NCBI GenBank assembly: GCA_002887195.1 | Contig: PJAB01000230.1 | Coordinates: 1-33,152, forward strand | DNA: 33,152 bases | Reading direction: 5' to 3' | From: Chrysochromulina parva | Taxonomy: Eukaryota > Haptophyta > Prymnesiales > Chrysochromulinaceae | Shown here: piece after piece, positions 25,464 through 33,152 of the stretch | How positions within the stretch are numbered: position 1 is the stretch's first letter | How the letters are laid out: every line of letters begins with the position of its first letter | Made by a program: the position numbers and the translations under genes | Notes under the pieces: generated by a model | What the model saw: the letters and a program-made list of their open reading frames with translations, nothing else | Database searches by the model: none | Told to the model about the DNA's origin: nothing

Positions 25464-27428
25464 ATGACGGAGGCTCTCAGTGCGCGCACGCGCGAGCTGC
25501 TCGATTCGGTGATGGCGGGCGAAACCATCTTCTCGGGAAGCTCTTCTTTTGCCTGCGCGACCGCGCGCAAGGCGCAGCCGCATCCCGACAGCGCCCGACG
25601 GCTTGTAATGGCCGCCAAGGCCGACGACGATTCGGAGCGCCTGCTCACGCCGCGGCTCATGAGCCTGCTCGAGCCTGCGGCGCCGCAGGCCGCGGAAGTG
25701 GGCGCGGTGCACGCGAGCCTCGAGTCGCTACAGTCGACGCTCGGCGCTGCGTACATGCTGCTCGCTGCCGAGTGCAAGGCGGAGACGCTGGAGGCGCAGG
25801 TGTCGCTGGCGCGTGCGCGGCTCGCGGAGCACGTCACGGCCGAGGACGGCCTGCGCGAGGCATACGAGTCGTGCGTGAGCGACTTCGCCTCGCTGCGCCA
25901 GGTGGTCGACAGCGCTCGCGCGCAGGCGGAAACCCTCGCCAGCGCGCTGGCGCAGGCGGGTACGCTCGCCTCGCTCCCTGCTGAGGCACGCACGGCGTGC
26001 CAGGCACTGCTCGGCGTGCTCGGATCGGAGTCACGGCTCGTGAGCGAGGGCGCGGGCGGCGGCGTCCGGTTGGCACGGGAGGCGCCCGAGGGCGAGGAGG
26101 ACGAGGAGGGCGAGGACGACGAGGACGACGAGGACGAGGAGGACGAATTGGCCGAGGATGGCGAGGAGGCGCACACGCGCCGCACGGGCTCGAAATTGTC
26201 ACACGCGCAGCGCTCGCGGCTTCGTGCCCAGCTGCGCGACGCGGAAGAGCACCAGCGTGCCTTTGCGGCGCATCTCCACTCTCGCGAGGCGCAGCTCGCG
26301 CTCGCCAGATCAGAGCTCGCGGCCTTTGATGGCGAGCGTGAGCGATACGCGGACATCGTGTCGGAGGCGGAGAAGAAGATTGCTCGGGCGGCGGGCGCAC
26401 CGGGGGAGCGCACGGCGCGGGGCGTAGAGGAGCGCGCCGAGGCAGCGGGCCGGGCGGCAGCGGAGGCCGAGGCGCGGCTCGAGGCGAGGCTGGCCGAGGG
26501 CGTGCGATTGACGGCTGAGTGGATCGCCGCCGACCGTCGCGCACACGCGTCGACCAAGGAAGGACCGGGCAAGGAAGGGATCGCGGCCGCCGCGCTTGGC
26601 AAGTCTCCCGGCGGCAAGGAAGTGCTGCGAGAGGCCGGCAACACCACGCCGGCGGGGCACGGGGCACCCAAGTCGCCGGGTCGGGCGATGCACGCGGAGA
26701 CGCCCGCTGCTGCGACGCGCCGGGAGCGCAAGGAGCGTCGCATGCGACGGCACGCAAGCGCCGACGAGCTGCGTCGCTCGCTGCGGCATGCTTGCACCGA
26801 GGTGGCGGCATTGCGCCTTCGGCGTGAGGAACTGAGTGCTATGCTTGCAACGCTGCGTGACATGCTTCGTTCGATGGAGCTTGAGCGTGCGGCGCGCATC
26901 CAGCTACACGAGACCCTCGCGCGCGACTTTACGCTTCAGAAGGCCGCCCTGCGCCGGTGCGTGCGCGAGCAGGATATTGTCTGCGAGGTGGCTCTCCATA
27001 AGCTCGAGCTGCTCGGCGGTGCTGAGCTCGCGGCAGCGCTCACGGCCCACCTGCACTCGCTGCGGGCGAGCGCTCACCAGGTCTTCGAAGGCGAGGGCAG
27101 CCTCCCTGACGAGGGCATTCCCAAGCGCCCCGCCGGCGCGCGCGTGCCTGAGGCGCTCGCCGCCGCCGTCTTATCGGTCCAAAGGTTCCTCTTGGGCCAC
27201 GTGCCGCGCCGTGTTGGGCCTTTGGACCGACAAGACGCTGTCTTGGGCCACGGGCCGCGCCGCGCCGAACCGCCCACACCAGCGCGCGCGCCGCCGCCCA
27301 TGCCGACGCCCTTTGGTGGGCCGCCTCTGGCGGACGTGGAGCGGCTGGGGGGGCTCGCCCAGTCGGTGCTCGAGCACATCCACACACGCCTCTCGGTCGC
27401 TGCGGCAAAGGCGGAGGCGCACCATTGA
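25464..27428 (+). CDS. Coiled-coil protein of unknown function
   Basis: 654 residues from the ATG at 25464. Residues 80-180 are an Ala/Leu-rich coiled coil. An acidic run lies at about 208-235 (EGEEDEEGEDDEDDEDEEDE). A second coiled coil at about 245-355 has clear heptads (RSRLRAQLRDAEEHQRAF). A Gly/Pro/Lys linker leads to a basic patch (RRERKERRMRRHAS) near 430 and a third coiled coil at 440-560 (ELRRSLRHACTEVAALRLR, MLATLRDMLRSMELERAARI). The last helix pair resembles the ends of axonemal or centrosomal coiled-coil proteins, but that is only an impression. Near the C-terminus the coding DNA carries an inverted repeat plus direct repeats (27168-27261), then a Pro-rich linker and a final helix. 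No family is assigned. Confidence 0.7.
   Translation: MTEALSARTRELLDSVMAGETIFSGSSSFACATARKAQPHPDSARRLVMAAKADDDSERLLTPRLMSLLEPAAPQAAEVGAVHASLESLQSTLGAAYMLLAAECKAETLEAQVSLARARLAEHVTAEDGLREAYESCVSDFASLRQVVDSARAQAETLASALAQAGTLASLPAEARTACQALLGVLGSESRLVSEGAGGGVRLAREAPEGEEDEEGEDDEDDEDEEDELAEDGEEAHTRRTGSKLSHAQRSRLRAQLRDAEEHQRAFAAHLHSREAQLALARSELAAFDGERERYADIVSEAEKKIARAAGAPGERTARGVEERAEAAGRAAAEAEARLEARLAEGVRLTAEWIAADRRAHASTKEGPGKEGIAAAALGKSPGGKEVLREAGNTTPAGHGAPKSPGRAMHAETPAAATRRERKERRMRRHASADELRRSLRHACTEVAALRLRREELSAMLATLRDMLRSMELERAARIQLHETLARDFTLQKAALRRCVREQDIVCEVALHKLELLGGAELAAALTAHLHSLRASAHQVFEGEGSLPDEGIPKRPAGARVPEALAAAVLSVQRFLLGHVPRRVGPLDRQDAVLGHGPRRAEPPTPARAPPPMPTPFGGPPLADVERLGGLAQSVLEHIHTRLSVAAAKAEAHH
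27168..27261. repeat. Inverted repeat with overlapping direct repeats inside coding sequence
   Basis: GTCTTATCGGTCCAAAGG (27168-27185) pairs with CCTTTGGACCGACAAGAC (27219-27236) over 18 bases with a single mismatch. TCTTGGGCCACGTGCCGCGC (27190 on) recurs as TCTTGGGCCACGGGCCGCGC (27241 on). The frame stays open through it (LLGHVPRR and VLGHGPRR). It could be a small foldback insertion that the gene tolerates. Confidence 0.8.
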
Positions 27429-27801
27429 GAGGCGGTCTGAGTGCTGCCACGCGCCATGCACGACGCTGCACGGCCATCGTTCCGCGGGTTGCGACGACTA
27501 TCGAGTATGACGCGCCGTCAAGCCTCAGCGCTACTCCGGACTGTCGATCGGATGAGGACGCTACTCCCTACTAAGAGGACGCGCGTAAGACGCGCGGCGG
27601 CGCATTCGTTTCACGTTTGGGTCTTCTTATTTGCGTGTCGCACACGCACTGTGAGAGGCCACACAGCTGTGAGCGTGACCACTCAGACACACCGTAACTC
27701 GTAACACCCACGGAGCACGGTCGCGTTCGGATAGCCATAGCGGAGGCGCTCGCCGCACGATCTGAGCCGCTCTAACGGTCTGCACGATGTGACGATGCCC
27801 A
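27429..27801. other. Intergenic space between converging genes, no gene seen
   Basis: 373 bp between the stop of the coiled-coil gene (plus) and the stop of the SnoaL-like gene (minus); it should hold both 3'UTRs. No repeats, palindromes or RNA genes were evident. Confidence 0.4.
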
Positions 27802-28278
27802 TCACGCAGGATGGATATGCCGAATGACACGACGCCGGAAACGCCACTCGCCATCTTGCTGACGCTGCAGCACATCCGCGTGAGTACCGTACGCCGTGAT
27901 CGCACCATTTTGCAACGCTGTCCAATAGCTGTGATTCACGACAGTGTCACCGTGGTCCTGCAGGATCACATTTGACTCCAAGTGCAGCGTCGGTGTCGTC
28001 CAGCGCTCATGCATGTGAACACACCATGCGTCGATGTCCTCTCTGGTCTGAAGGATGAGTCCTGCCTTGGGGATGTGCATCGATATTGTGACGCCCGCTT
28101 CTGGTTCCATGAAAAGCTGACCAAGCGAGGTTTCCGTATCAACGCCGTCGAGAATGTGGAAAAAGCGATGAAGCAAGTTGTGCACGCCTTGAGCATGCGT
28201 GCTAAAGGACGCAGCGCACGTTGTACGCGTGAGGCCTGGGCGGCGACGCAGCGAAGCGGCAGCAAGGGATGTGGACAT
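27802..28278 (-). CDS. SnoaL/NTF2-like domain protein, probably mitochondrial
   Basis: 158 residues from the ATG at 28278. The first 30 residues (MSTSLAAASLRRRPGLTRTT and on) are Ser/Ala/Arg-rich without acids, ending near FSTHAQ, as in a mitochondrial presequence. The rest is one cone-shaped NTF2/SnoaL-type fold: an N-terminal helix pair (VHNLLHRFFHILDGVD), a strand with FMEPEAGVTI, the helix REDIDAWCVHMHERW, then strands with HLESNVILQDHGDTVVNHSY, TAYGTHADVLQRQ and WRFRRRVIRHI. Length is typical of single-domain members. The family includes hydroxylating dioxygenase beta-like subunits, isomerases, aldol-type cyclases and non-enzymatic binders, so the substrate and reaction cannot be named. 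Base composition is less GC-rich than most neighbours. Confidence 0.75.
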   Translation of the reverse strand: MSTSLAAASLRRRPGLTRTTCAASFSTHAQGVHNLLHRFFHILDGVDTETSLGQLFMEPEAGVTISMHIPKAGLILQTREDIDAWCVHMHERWTTPTLHLESNVILQDHGDTVVNHSYWTALQNGAITAYGTHADVLQRQQDGEWRFRRRVIRHIHPA

Positions 28279-28699
28279 AATTATTCGAAGGGAATTCACA
28301 CCAACACGTAAATAGCCAGCAATCAGTCAGTTTCATCGCGGTCCCTCCGCGCTCAACAGCAATAAAGGACTCTCGGAATGAGACACATGCAGGCGGAATG
28401 CTGAGAAACCGGGTTTACACAAGTCGTCAAGTCAAGTCACGTCAAGTCAAGTCAAGTCAGGACGTCCCAAGAAGGCACCTGCTCACAGTTGAAAAGGTCG
28501 TGCCTGGTGTTCACACAACCTACACAGCTTACTCTCGTCTTCGGATTCGATTCTTGGCGTGACAAAACACTCGCACCCACCCGAGATTCTTTCCGCAGAT
28601 ACCCTACCCAAAGTACAAAGAGCGAGTCGTGGTGCGGGTGGACTCGCCAGCGTGGCTCATGTGACATGCCCCTGGGGAAGTAAGCGTCGTCCAGTGGCG
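28279..28699. other. Intergenic space with GTCAA repeat
   Basis: 421 bp between the NIPA-like gene stop and the SnoaL-like gene start (both minus), so it holds a 3'UTR and a promoter. It is AT-richer than average and contains a (GTCAA)n array at about 28425-28460. Small open frames at 28452-28703 have no support. Confidence 0.45.
28425..28460. repeat. (GTCAA)n microsatellite
   Basis: About seven pentamer units gtcaa with two imperfect copies (gtcac and the end gtcag), in the 5' flank of the SnoaL-like gene. Confidence 0.85.
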
Positions 28700-29743
28700 T
28701 CATGGCTCGTCCGCCGAGGAGGGGTCGTTTTCGATGCTATCGTACCCGAAGACGAGCGGCTGGCTGCCCTCGGACGTGCCGGCGGCCTGGGCCTCTTGCG
28801 CGGCGCTGCCGAGAACGATGAGCCCGCTAAGCGACACGGCCGCACCCCCTGCGTACACGAGTGTCCGTTGTGCCGACATGCGATTGAATTCTGAGAAGAA
28901 GACTCCGCCAGCTGCGGTTGTGAGCAGGGTGAGGAGCGCCTGGTACACGGGGACTGCGTAGCTCACGGGCGAGGAGGCGAGCGTCGAGTTGAGCAGGTGC
29001 AGCTGCAGCGGCGCCGCGAGCGCCAAGCCCACGAATGCCACCGCCACCGTCGGATGCAAAAAGATGAGCAGGCCAGGCCCCTCGTCGGCCACGGCCTCGT
29101 GGCATGCGAGCGAGACGACCTTGAGGAAGAGCTGCGAGAGTGCGCCGCATACGGAGGCAGCGTACGCGGAGCAGACGGTCGACACGAACGAGCTCGGCTC
29201 CGGCCGGAAGCGCGCCGCTGACGGCGCATACAAGACCCACAAGTACCCGGCCACTGTGCTCACAGTCACACTCGCGAAGACAACAAACGGCGGCGCGGTG
29301 AAGAGGGCGAGGAGCGCCGCAATGGTATCGGCGCCCTGGCCGGTGGCGTGCGGGCCGTACAGCGAGACGACCGTCAGCCCCGTGAGCACAATCGCGCAGC
29401 CGCGGCACTGCTCGTACGAGATGCGCTCACTGGCGTGCAGCAGGCCAGTGGCGGCGAGCAGGATGGAGAAGACCATCGTCAGGCCCGCGAAGGGTGAGAT
29501 GAGGGCGAGCGGCAGCAGCCCAAAGGAGATTAGGTTGAGCACCGTCGCGAAGATCGCCAGGTTGAAAAAACCAATCATCCACCTCCAGCGCAGGTGCAGA
29601 GGGAGTCCACTCTCGACGTCAGATGAGCGCTTCATCATGGCGAGTCCAATGGCCGACGAGGCACAACCCATGATGATGAGCGAGACGCCGAGGAGTAGCG
29701 ACTGGTTCTCGGTACTACCTTGGAGCGAACTGCTGTGTTGCAT
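28700..29743 (-). CDS. NIPA-type magnesium transporter
   Basis: 347 residues from the ATG at 29743. About nine membrane helices cover residues 15-315, with the NIPA/DMT-like layout. The first helix is SLLLGVSLIIMGCASSAIGLAMMK; then RWMIGFFNLAIFATVLNLISF; then PLALISPFAGLTMVFSILLA, the motif region most conserved in NIPA and related EamA-type carriers. Later helices include SYAVPVYQALLTLLTTAAGGVFFSEF and VYAGGAAVSLSGLIVLG. The C-terminal 30 residues are acidic and soluble. Known role of NIPA proteins: Mg2+ (and other divalent cation) transport at the plasma membrane or endosomes; algal members are largely untested. Length fits the family (about 330-360). It is divergent from the ankyrin/U-box gene with a 206-bp gap. 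Confidence 0.82.
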   Translation of the reverse strand: MQHSSSLQGSTENQSLLLGVSLIIMGCASSAIGLAMMKRSSDVESGLPLHLRWRWMIGFFNLAIFATVLNLISFGLLPLALISPFAGLTMVFSILLAATGLLHASERISYEQCRGCAIVLTGLTVVSLYGPHATGQGADTIAALLALFTAPPFVVFASVTVSTVAGYLWVLYAPSAARFRPEPSSFVSTVCSAYAASVCGALSQLFLKVVSLACHEAVADEGPGLLIFLHPTVAVAFVGLALAAPLQLHLLNSTLASSPVSYAVPVYQALLTLLTTAAGGVFFSEFNRMSAQRTLVYAGGAAVSLSGLIVLGSAAQEAQAAGTSEGSQPLVFGYDSIENDPSSADEP

Positions 29744-29949
29744 GTTGCTTCGTGCGAAAGCAGCGTGAACGAGGCGGTGACAGAGGGCGACATAGACGAA
29801 CTCATAGACGAGTGCTCGAAAGAACGCTCGTTCGGGGAAAGTGTTGGTTTGTTCGATCGAACTAGCCCATTTTTAATCAAAGTCTTCACACAGCCTTTAC
29901 GTTTCCCCACAGAGGGGGGATCGTTGTTCACACGGCGCTCTTGGTCCTC
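29744..29949. promoter_or_regulatory. Divergent promoter region, possible splice acceptor
   Basis: 206 bp between the NIPA-like ATG and the ATG chosen for the ankyrin/U-box gene. The downstream frame is open from 29866. CCCCACAG at 29905-29912 would make a good 3' splice site, so an upstream exon cannot be excluded. Confidence 0.4.
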
Positions 29950-32900
29950 ATGGCGGCTTGGCTCCTCTCGTTGCTGCTCATGGGCGCCACGTACCAGTAC
30001 ACCACCGCTTTCCGCGCGTACATGGATGAGATCGACATGCCGGACGCGCCCCCAGAGTTCGTGCGCAAGCGCGTCGCCACCACCCGGCAGGAGAATTCTG
30101 CTTTCTCCTCCGAAAAAGTGGAGCTTGAGTCTTGGGCAGAGTACTTACTCGGGATTGGACCCAAGACTATTGACCATTTGCATCCAGGGTACGGATGTAA
30201 CGTGCTTCACAAGGCGGCCATCATGGGCATGAAGGACGAGGTTGCCGTGCTGCTGGAAATTGGAGCTGATCCAAATGTTCTCACCATCCAGGGCTCACTG
30301 TCTGGTCCAAGGGCTGCTATTCCTGGCAGCAATGCTCTCCTCCTAGCATCAGAGAATGGGCACACCGAGATCGTTTCCCTGCTCTTGGCCGCTGGCGCAG
30401 CTGTCGACGTGCAAATCAAAGAGCATGGCAACACCGCTCTGTTTCTCGCAGCTACCAAGGGATACACGCGGATCGTGCAGCTGCTGCTTGCTGCTAAGGC
30501 AGGCATTGAAATACGCGGAGAGAGTGGGCAGGATACACCGCTCACGCGAGCGAGCTTCGAAGGCCACGCTGACGTGGTTGAGCTCCTCCTCGAGGCAGGT
30601 GCGAACGTCTCGGCACCGACCACGTTAACGTCTGTCCTTTGGACAGGGGGCAACGCGTTGGTGCGGGCGGTTCAGGGCTACGATGGGAGACGTGGAGAAG
30701 ACGTCCAATACCTGGGAGAGGATTCTACGACTCAGCTGGAGGCGCGAATCGTGGCTATGCTGCTTGATGCCGGCGCAGATTCGACGGCACGCGACCGCTT
30801 CGGCTCCACGCCTCTCATTGTAGCTGCTGCTTCCGGCAGCGTCCTTGTCGTGAAGGAGCTGCTCCGACATCGAAGTGCTGCGGAACTATCCATCAACGTA
30901 TCAACCTACTGGGAAGACAATACCGCCATTGGCTACGCTGCCTTCAACGGGTTTGTTGAAATCGCGAAGGTGCTGCTAGATGCTGGCGCAGACCCTTCTG
31001 TGAAGAATCGAAAAGGCATGGATGCCATGGACTTGGCCAGGACGCCAACTCCCCACATGAGAAGTGAGCGGTACAAGGATCTCACCGCTCGCCGGAAGCG
31101 AATCGTTCAGATGCTCCGCGCTCACACGTCCAAGCTGCCGCCATCCGGCTCCGGACGAGTTGGCAGCCCTGCCAACCATGAAGGCCAAACACGTCACGTC
31201 ATCCAGAGGGCAGAAATGGGTGGAGAAGGCTCGAAGCTCGAGGAATTGTTCACACAGCTGGTGTGGTTGTTCTTTGTGCTTGCGGCGTTGCTCCTCGGGC
31301 TTGGGGCGTTGTGCGGGTATGGGTTTCGAGCACTGTGCACAGGGGGCAGCTTCGGCTGGGTTGCCGCAGGAGCAACTGCAGTGCTCGTGGCATACATCGC
31401 AGGTTACCTACGCCTTCTGTCAGCCGCGGCCATCATCGTGTGCAGCGCAAGCTGTATGTTCAGGCGGCATGCAGCTCACATTCAGAATCCGAGGGCTCTC
31501 ATCTGGGCTCTATACCGAGATACCGTCGCGTGCGGGGTCTGGCTAGCCGCAGAGGGGCGGTTCTGGCTCCGAGTTCTCCGATGGAACACGAATGAAGATG
31601 GCGCGGTAGCTTTTCTACCTGAACACCGCGGCAGACGCCGCAGAGGCCGCGGTCGAGCGCGCACAAGAGAGGGGCCGACAGCACAGCGAGAAGAAAGCGG
31701 CACTGCGCCGTCCCCGGACGCTCCTGCTGTCAAGTGCGGCGCAGGCGAGCCGCAGTGGTGGCTCGATTTGGAGAGGTTCTATGCTGATCTCGAAGCAGCA
31801 GCCCGTGTGGAGAAGCCGGACTACATGTGCTCTATCACGAACGAAATCATGCGCAACCCCGCGGCGCTGGTGGATGGCGACGTGTTCCAGCACGTGTACG
31901 AGTACGACGCGATCGCGTTGTGGATGACTGATAACTGCATCGACCCGAGCAGCGGGGTATCGATCGACCCTACCCGCTGCGCCTTAATTCGCGACAAGCG
32001 GCTTGAGCGAGAGATTCGCAGCTGGTGTGAAGACAAGGCCCTCTCCTGGCGCATTCAGCTCGACTCGGGCTCCGAGGCACCCATGCCTAGAAGGAGCCTC
32101 CATGTCTTTGTGGACCATTCCAACGTCGCTGCGGGGGCTGCGAGGCTCGGCAAGCAGTTGGACGTTATGCACCTCGTACGGCATGTAGAGGGGCTGCGTG
32201 ACGTCAAAGAACGCGTAGTGATCGGCTCCCACGAGGCCGAGCGCGCGCGGCATGAGTGGGAGCGGCACGGGTATTCAGTCTCTGCAGACTCCCGACATGG
32301 GCCGGAGCGATTTGTGGACGATGCGTTGCACGCGCAGCTCATGCGAACTGCGGCAAAAGCGTTTGACCCACCACGCGTGATAGCCCTCGTGACGGGCGAC
32401 GGCAACCGCAACGACGGGCGCACGAACTTCCCTGAGTGCGTCGAGGAAGCTTTGAGACAGCGCTGGCACGTGGAGCTCTACTCGTGGCGGCAGCAAACGA
32501 GTAACGTGTACGCGGTGCTCGCGGAGCAGTACGCAGGGCACTTTTGCATCTGCTATCTGGATGACAAGGAGGGGCTAGGCTCCGGTGCTGCAAGTACATC
32601 TGTGGCATGGCATGATGAGACGTATGACGAGGAGGAGGCAGAGGGCGCGCACAAGCAGCACGCGCCGAAGAAGAAAGCGAGCAAGAAAACCAAGGCGAAG
32701 CAGGCAGGGGCGTGCGAGGCGAGAGCGCCGGTAGCGAGTGCGTCAGCGGCCGAGCCCCCCAAGGCGGAGGAGCCCCTCAGGGGGGAGGAGCCCCCCAAGG
32801 CGGTGGAGGCTCTGCTGGAGGCGACCGCAGCGGCAGAGGCGGCCGTTGCGGAGTCGGCAGCCGCGGAGAAGGCCGAGGTGGCCGAGGCGGCCGCGGCAGC

Positions 32901-33152
32901 GGCGGCTGAGCGGGCGGCAAAGGAGGTCGAGGAGGCCGCAGTACGGGTAGCAGCGGCGGAGGCCGTGCAGGCAGCCATGGCGGAGCTGGAGAGGGTCGAG
33001 GTGGAGAGAGCGCAGGTGGAGAGGGCGGAGGTGGAGAGGGCGGAGGCGGAGAGGGCGGAGGCGGAGAGGGCGGAGGCGGAGAGGGCGGAGGCGGAGAGGG
33101 CGGAGGCGGAGAGGGCGGAGGCGGAGAGGGCGGAGGCGGAGAGGGCGGAGGC
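29950..33152 (+). CDS. Ankyrin-membrane-U-box-NYN nuclease fusion protein (partial at right edge)
   Basis: Open without interruption from the ATG at 29950 to the window end (1,067 codons so far). Residues 2-18 are hydrophobic (AAWLLSLLLMGATYQY), a signal anchor or signal peptide. Seven ankyrin repeats span about 80-360 (NVLHKAAIMGMKDEVAVLL, NTALFLAATKGYTRIVQLLL, GSTPLIVAAASGSVLVV). A hydrophobic region at about 435-500 has two or three membrane helices. A U-box is at 624-693 (YMCSITNEIMRNPAALVDG, AIALWMTDN, LIRDKRLEREIRSWCEDK). A NYN/PIN-like domain is at 715-870 with HVFVDHSNVA, RFVDDALHAQLM, LVTGDGNRNDGRTNFPECV and YLDDKEG; the acidic residues expected at a metal-dependent RNase site are present. 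A lysine-rich stretch (KKKASKKTKAK) and an Ala/Glu coiled coil ending in AEAER repeats follow. U-boxes recruit E2 enzymes; NYN domains cut RNA. Coupling of the two is inference. Confidence 0.85.
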   Translation, partial: MAAWLLSLLLMGATYQYTTAFRAYMDEIDMPDAPPEFVRKRVATTRQENSAFSSEKVELESWAEYLLGIGPKTIDHLHPGYGCNVLHKAAIMGMKDEVAVLLEIGADPNVLTIQGSLSGPRAAIPGSNALLLASENGHTEIVSLLLAAGAAVDVQIKEHGNTALFLAATKGYTRIVQLLLAAKAGIEIRGESGQDTPLTRASFEGHADVVELLLEAGANVSAPTTLTSVLWTGGNALVRAVQGYDGRRGEDVQYLGEDSTTQLEARIVAMLLDAGADSTARDRFGSTPLIVAAASGSVLVVKELLRHRSAAELSINVSTYWEDNTAIGYAAFNGFVEIAKVLLDAGADPSVKNRKGMDAMDLARTPTPHMRSERYKDLTARRKRIVQMLRAHTSKLPPSGSGRVGSPANHEGQTRHVIQRAEMGGEGSKLEELFTQLVWLFFVLAALLLGLGALCGYGFRALCTGGSFGWVAAGATAVLVAYIAGYLRLLSAAAIIVCSASCMFRRHAAHIQNPRALIWALYRDTVACGVWLAAEGRFWLRVLRWNTNEDGAVAFLPEHRGRRRRGRGRARTREGPTAQREESGTAPSPDAPAVKCGAGEPQWWLDLERFYADLEAAARVEKPDYMCSITNEIMRNPAALVDGDVFQHVYEYDAIALWMTDNCIDPSSGVSIDPTRCALIRDKRLEREIRSWCEDKALSWRIQLDSGSEAPMPRRSLHVFVDHSNVAAGAARLGKQLDVMHLVRHVEGLRDVKERVVIGSHEAERARHEWERHGYSVSADSRHGPERFVDDALHAQLMRTAAKAFDPPRVIALVTGDGNRNDGRTNFPECVEEALRQRWHVELYSWRQQTSNVYAVLAEQYAGHFCICYLDDKEGLGSGAASTSVAWHDETYDEEEAEGAHKQHAPKKKASKKTKAKQAGACEARAPVASASAAEPPKAEEPLRGEEPPKAVEALLEATAAAEAAVAESAAAEKAEVAEAAAAAAAERAAKEVEEAAVRVAAAEAVQAAMAELERVEVERAQVERAEVERAEAERAEAERAEAERAEAERAEAERAEAERAEAERAE
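33025..33152. repeat. 15-bp tandem repeat (coding, AEAER), continues off the edge
   Basis: Units of gcggaggcggagagg encode Ala-Glu-Ala-Glu-Arg over and over, preceded by related GTGGAG variants from about 32985. The array reaches the last base of the window, so its length and the protein C-terminus are unknown. Such arrays are prone to assembly collapse. Confidence 0.9.

Noticed and set aside
25430..26899. Minus-strand Ser/Ala-rich frame of 489 codons
   Set aside because: Shadow of the plus-strand coiled coil; runs of Ser mirror Asp/Glu and Ala codons.
28989..29768. Plus-strand frame of about 260 codons
   Set aside because: Antisense to the NIPA-like transporter, which has clear membrane helices on the minus strand.

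Overview
The window looks like nuclear DNA from a GC-rich unicellular alga with a secondary, red-type plastid, most likely a haptophyte. The reasons are: short spliceosomal introns (four inferred); plastid proteins with bipartite N-termini (a signal peptide followed by a transit- or Tat-like segment, seen on an FKBP isomerase and a MATE transporter); eukaryote-only families (Golgi SNARE GOS28, OSCA/CSC1 channel, filamin repeats with IQ motifs, AP2/ERF, U-box, NIPA); and many Ala/Glu-rich coiled-coil proteins written with GCN/GAG codons. The species call is inference. I see no rRNA, tRNA, CRISPR array or intact transposon.

Left part (1-6.7 kb). A secreted Cys/Pro-rich protein built of 34-residue repeats runs off the left edge on the minus strand. 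Next come an Ala-rich, NLS-bearing coiled-coil gene (minus), a two-exon thylakoid-lumen FKBP-type isomerase (plus), a small Cys-rich unknown (minus) and a plastid-type MATE transporter (plus).

Centre (7-17.5 kb). One very large gene (about 2,244 residues) carries a long coiled coil, three filamin-type immunoglobulin folds and two IQ motifs. It becomes a single gene only if a 130-nt GC-AG intron lying between two identical 34-bp repeats is removed. It is followed by a two-exon OSCA/CSC1-like mechanosensitive channel.

Right-centre (17.5-29.8 kb). In order: a triple-AP2-domain protein (minus); the Golgi SNARE GOS28 (minus), divergent from an Ala-rich coiled-coil membrane protein (plus) with a fresh 48-residue tandem duplication; a two-exon acidic-tailed protein with an F-box-like stretch (minus); another coiled-coil protein (plus); a SnoaL/NTF2-like mitochondrial-type protein (minus); and a NIPA-type magnesium transporter (minus).

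Right edge (29.9-33.15 kb). One uninterrupted open frame encodes seven ankyrin repeats, a membrane region, a U-box, a NYN (PIN-like) ribonuclease domain, a lysine-rich stretch and a coiled coil, and continues past the window. This is the most unusual protein here.

The genes do not form an operon or a clear pathway; this is ordinary compact nuclear gene order with short, often divergent intergenic spaces. Two signals stand out. First, the ankyrin/U-box/NYN fusion. Second, three of the four introns are bounded by direct repeats of 8, 10 and 34 bp that contain the splice junction, as expected if introns are being born by local duplication or introner-like insertion.
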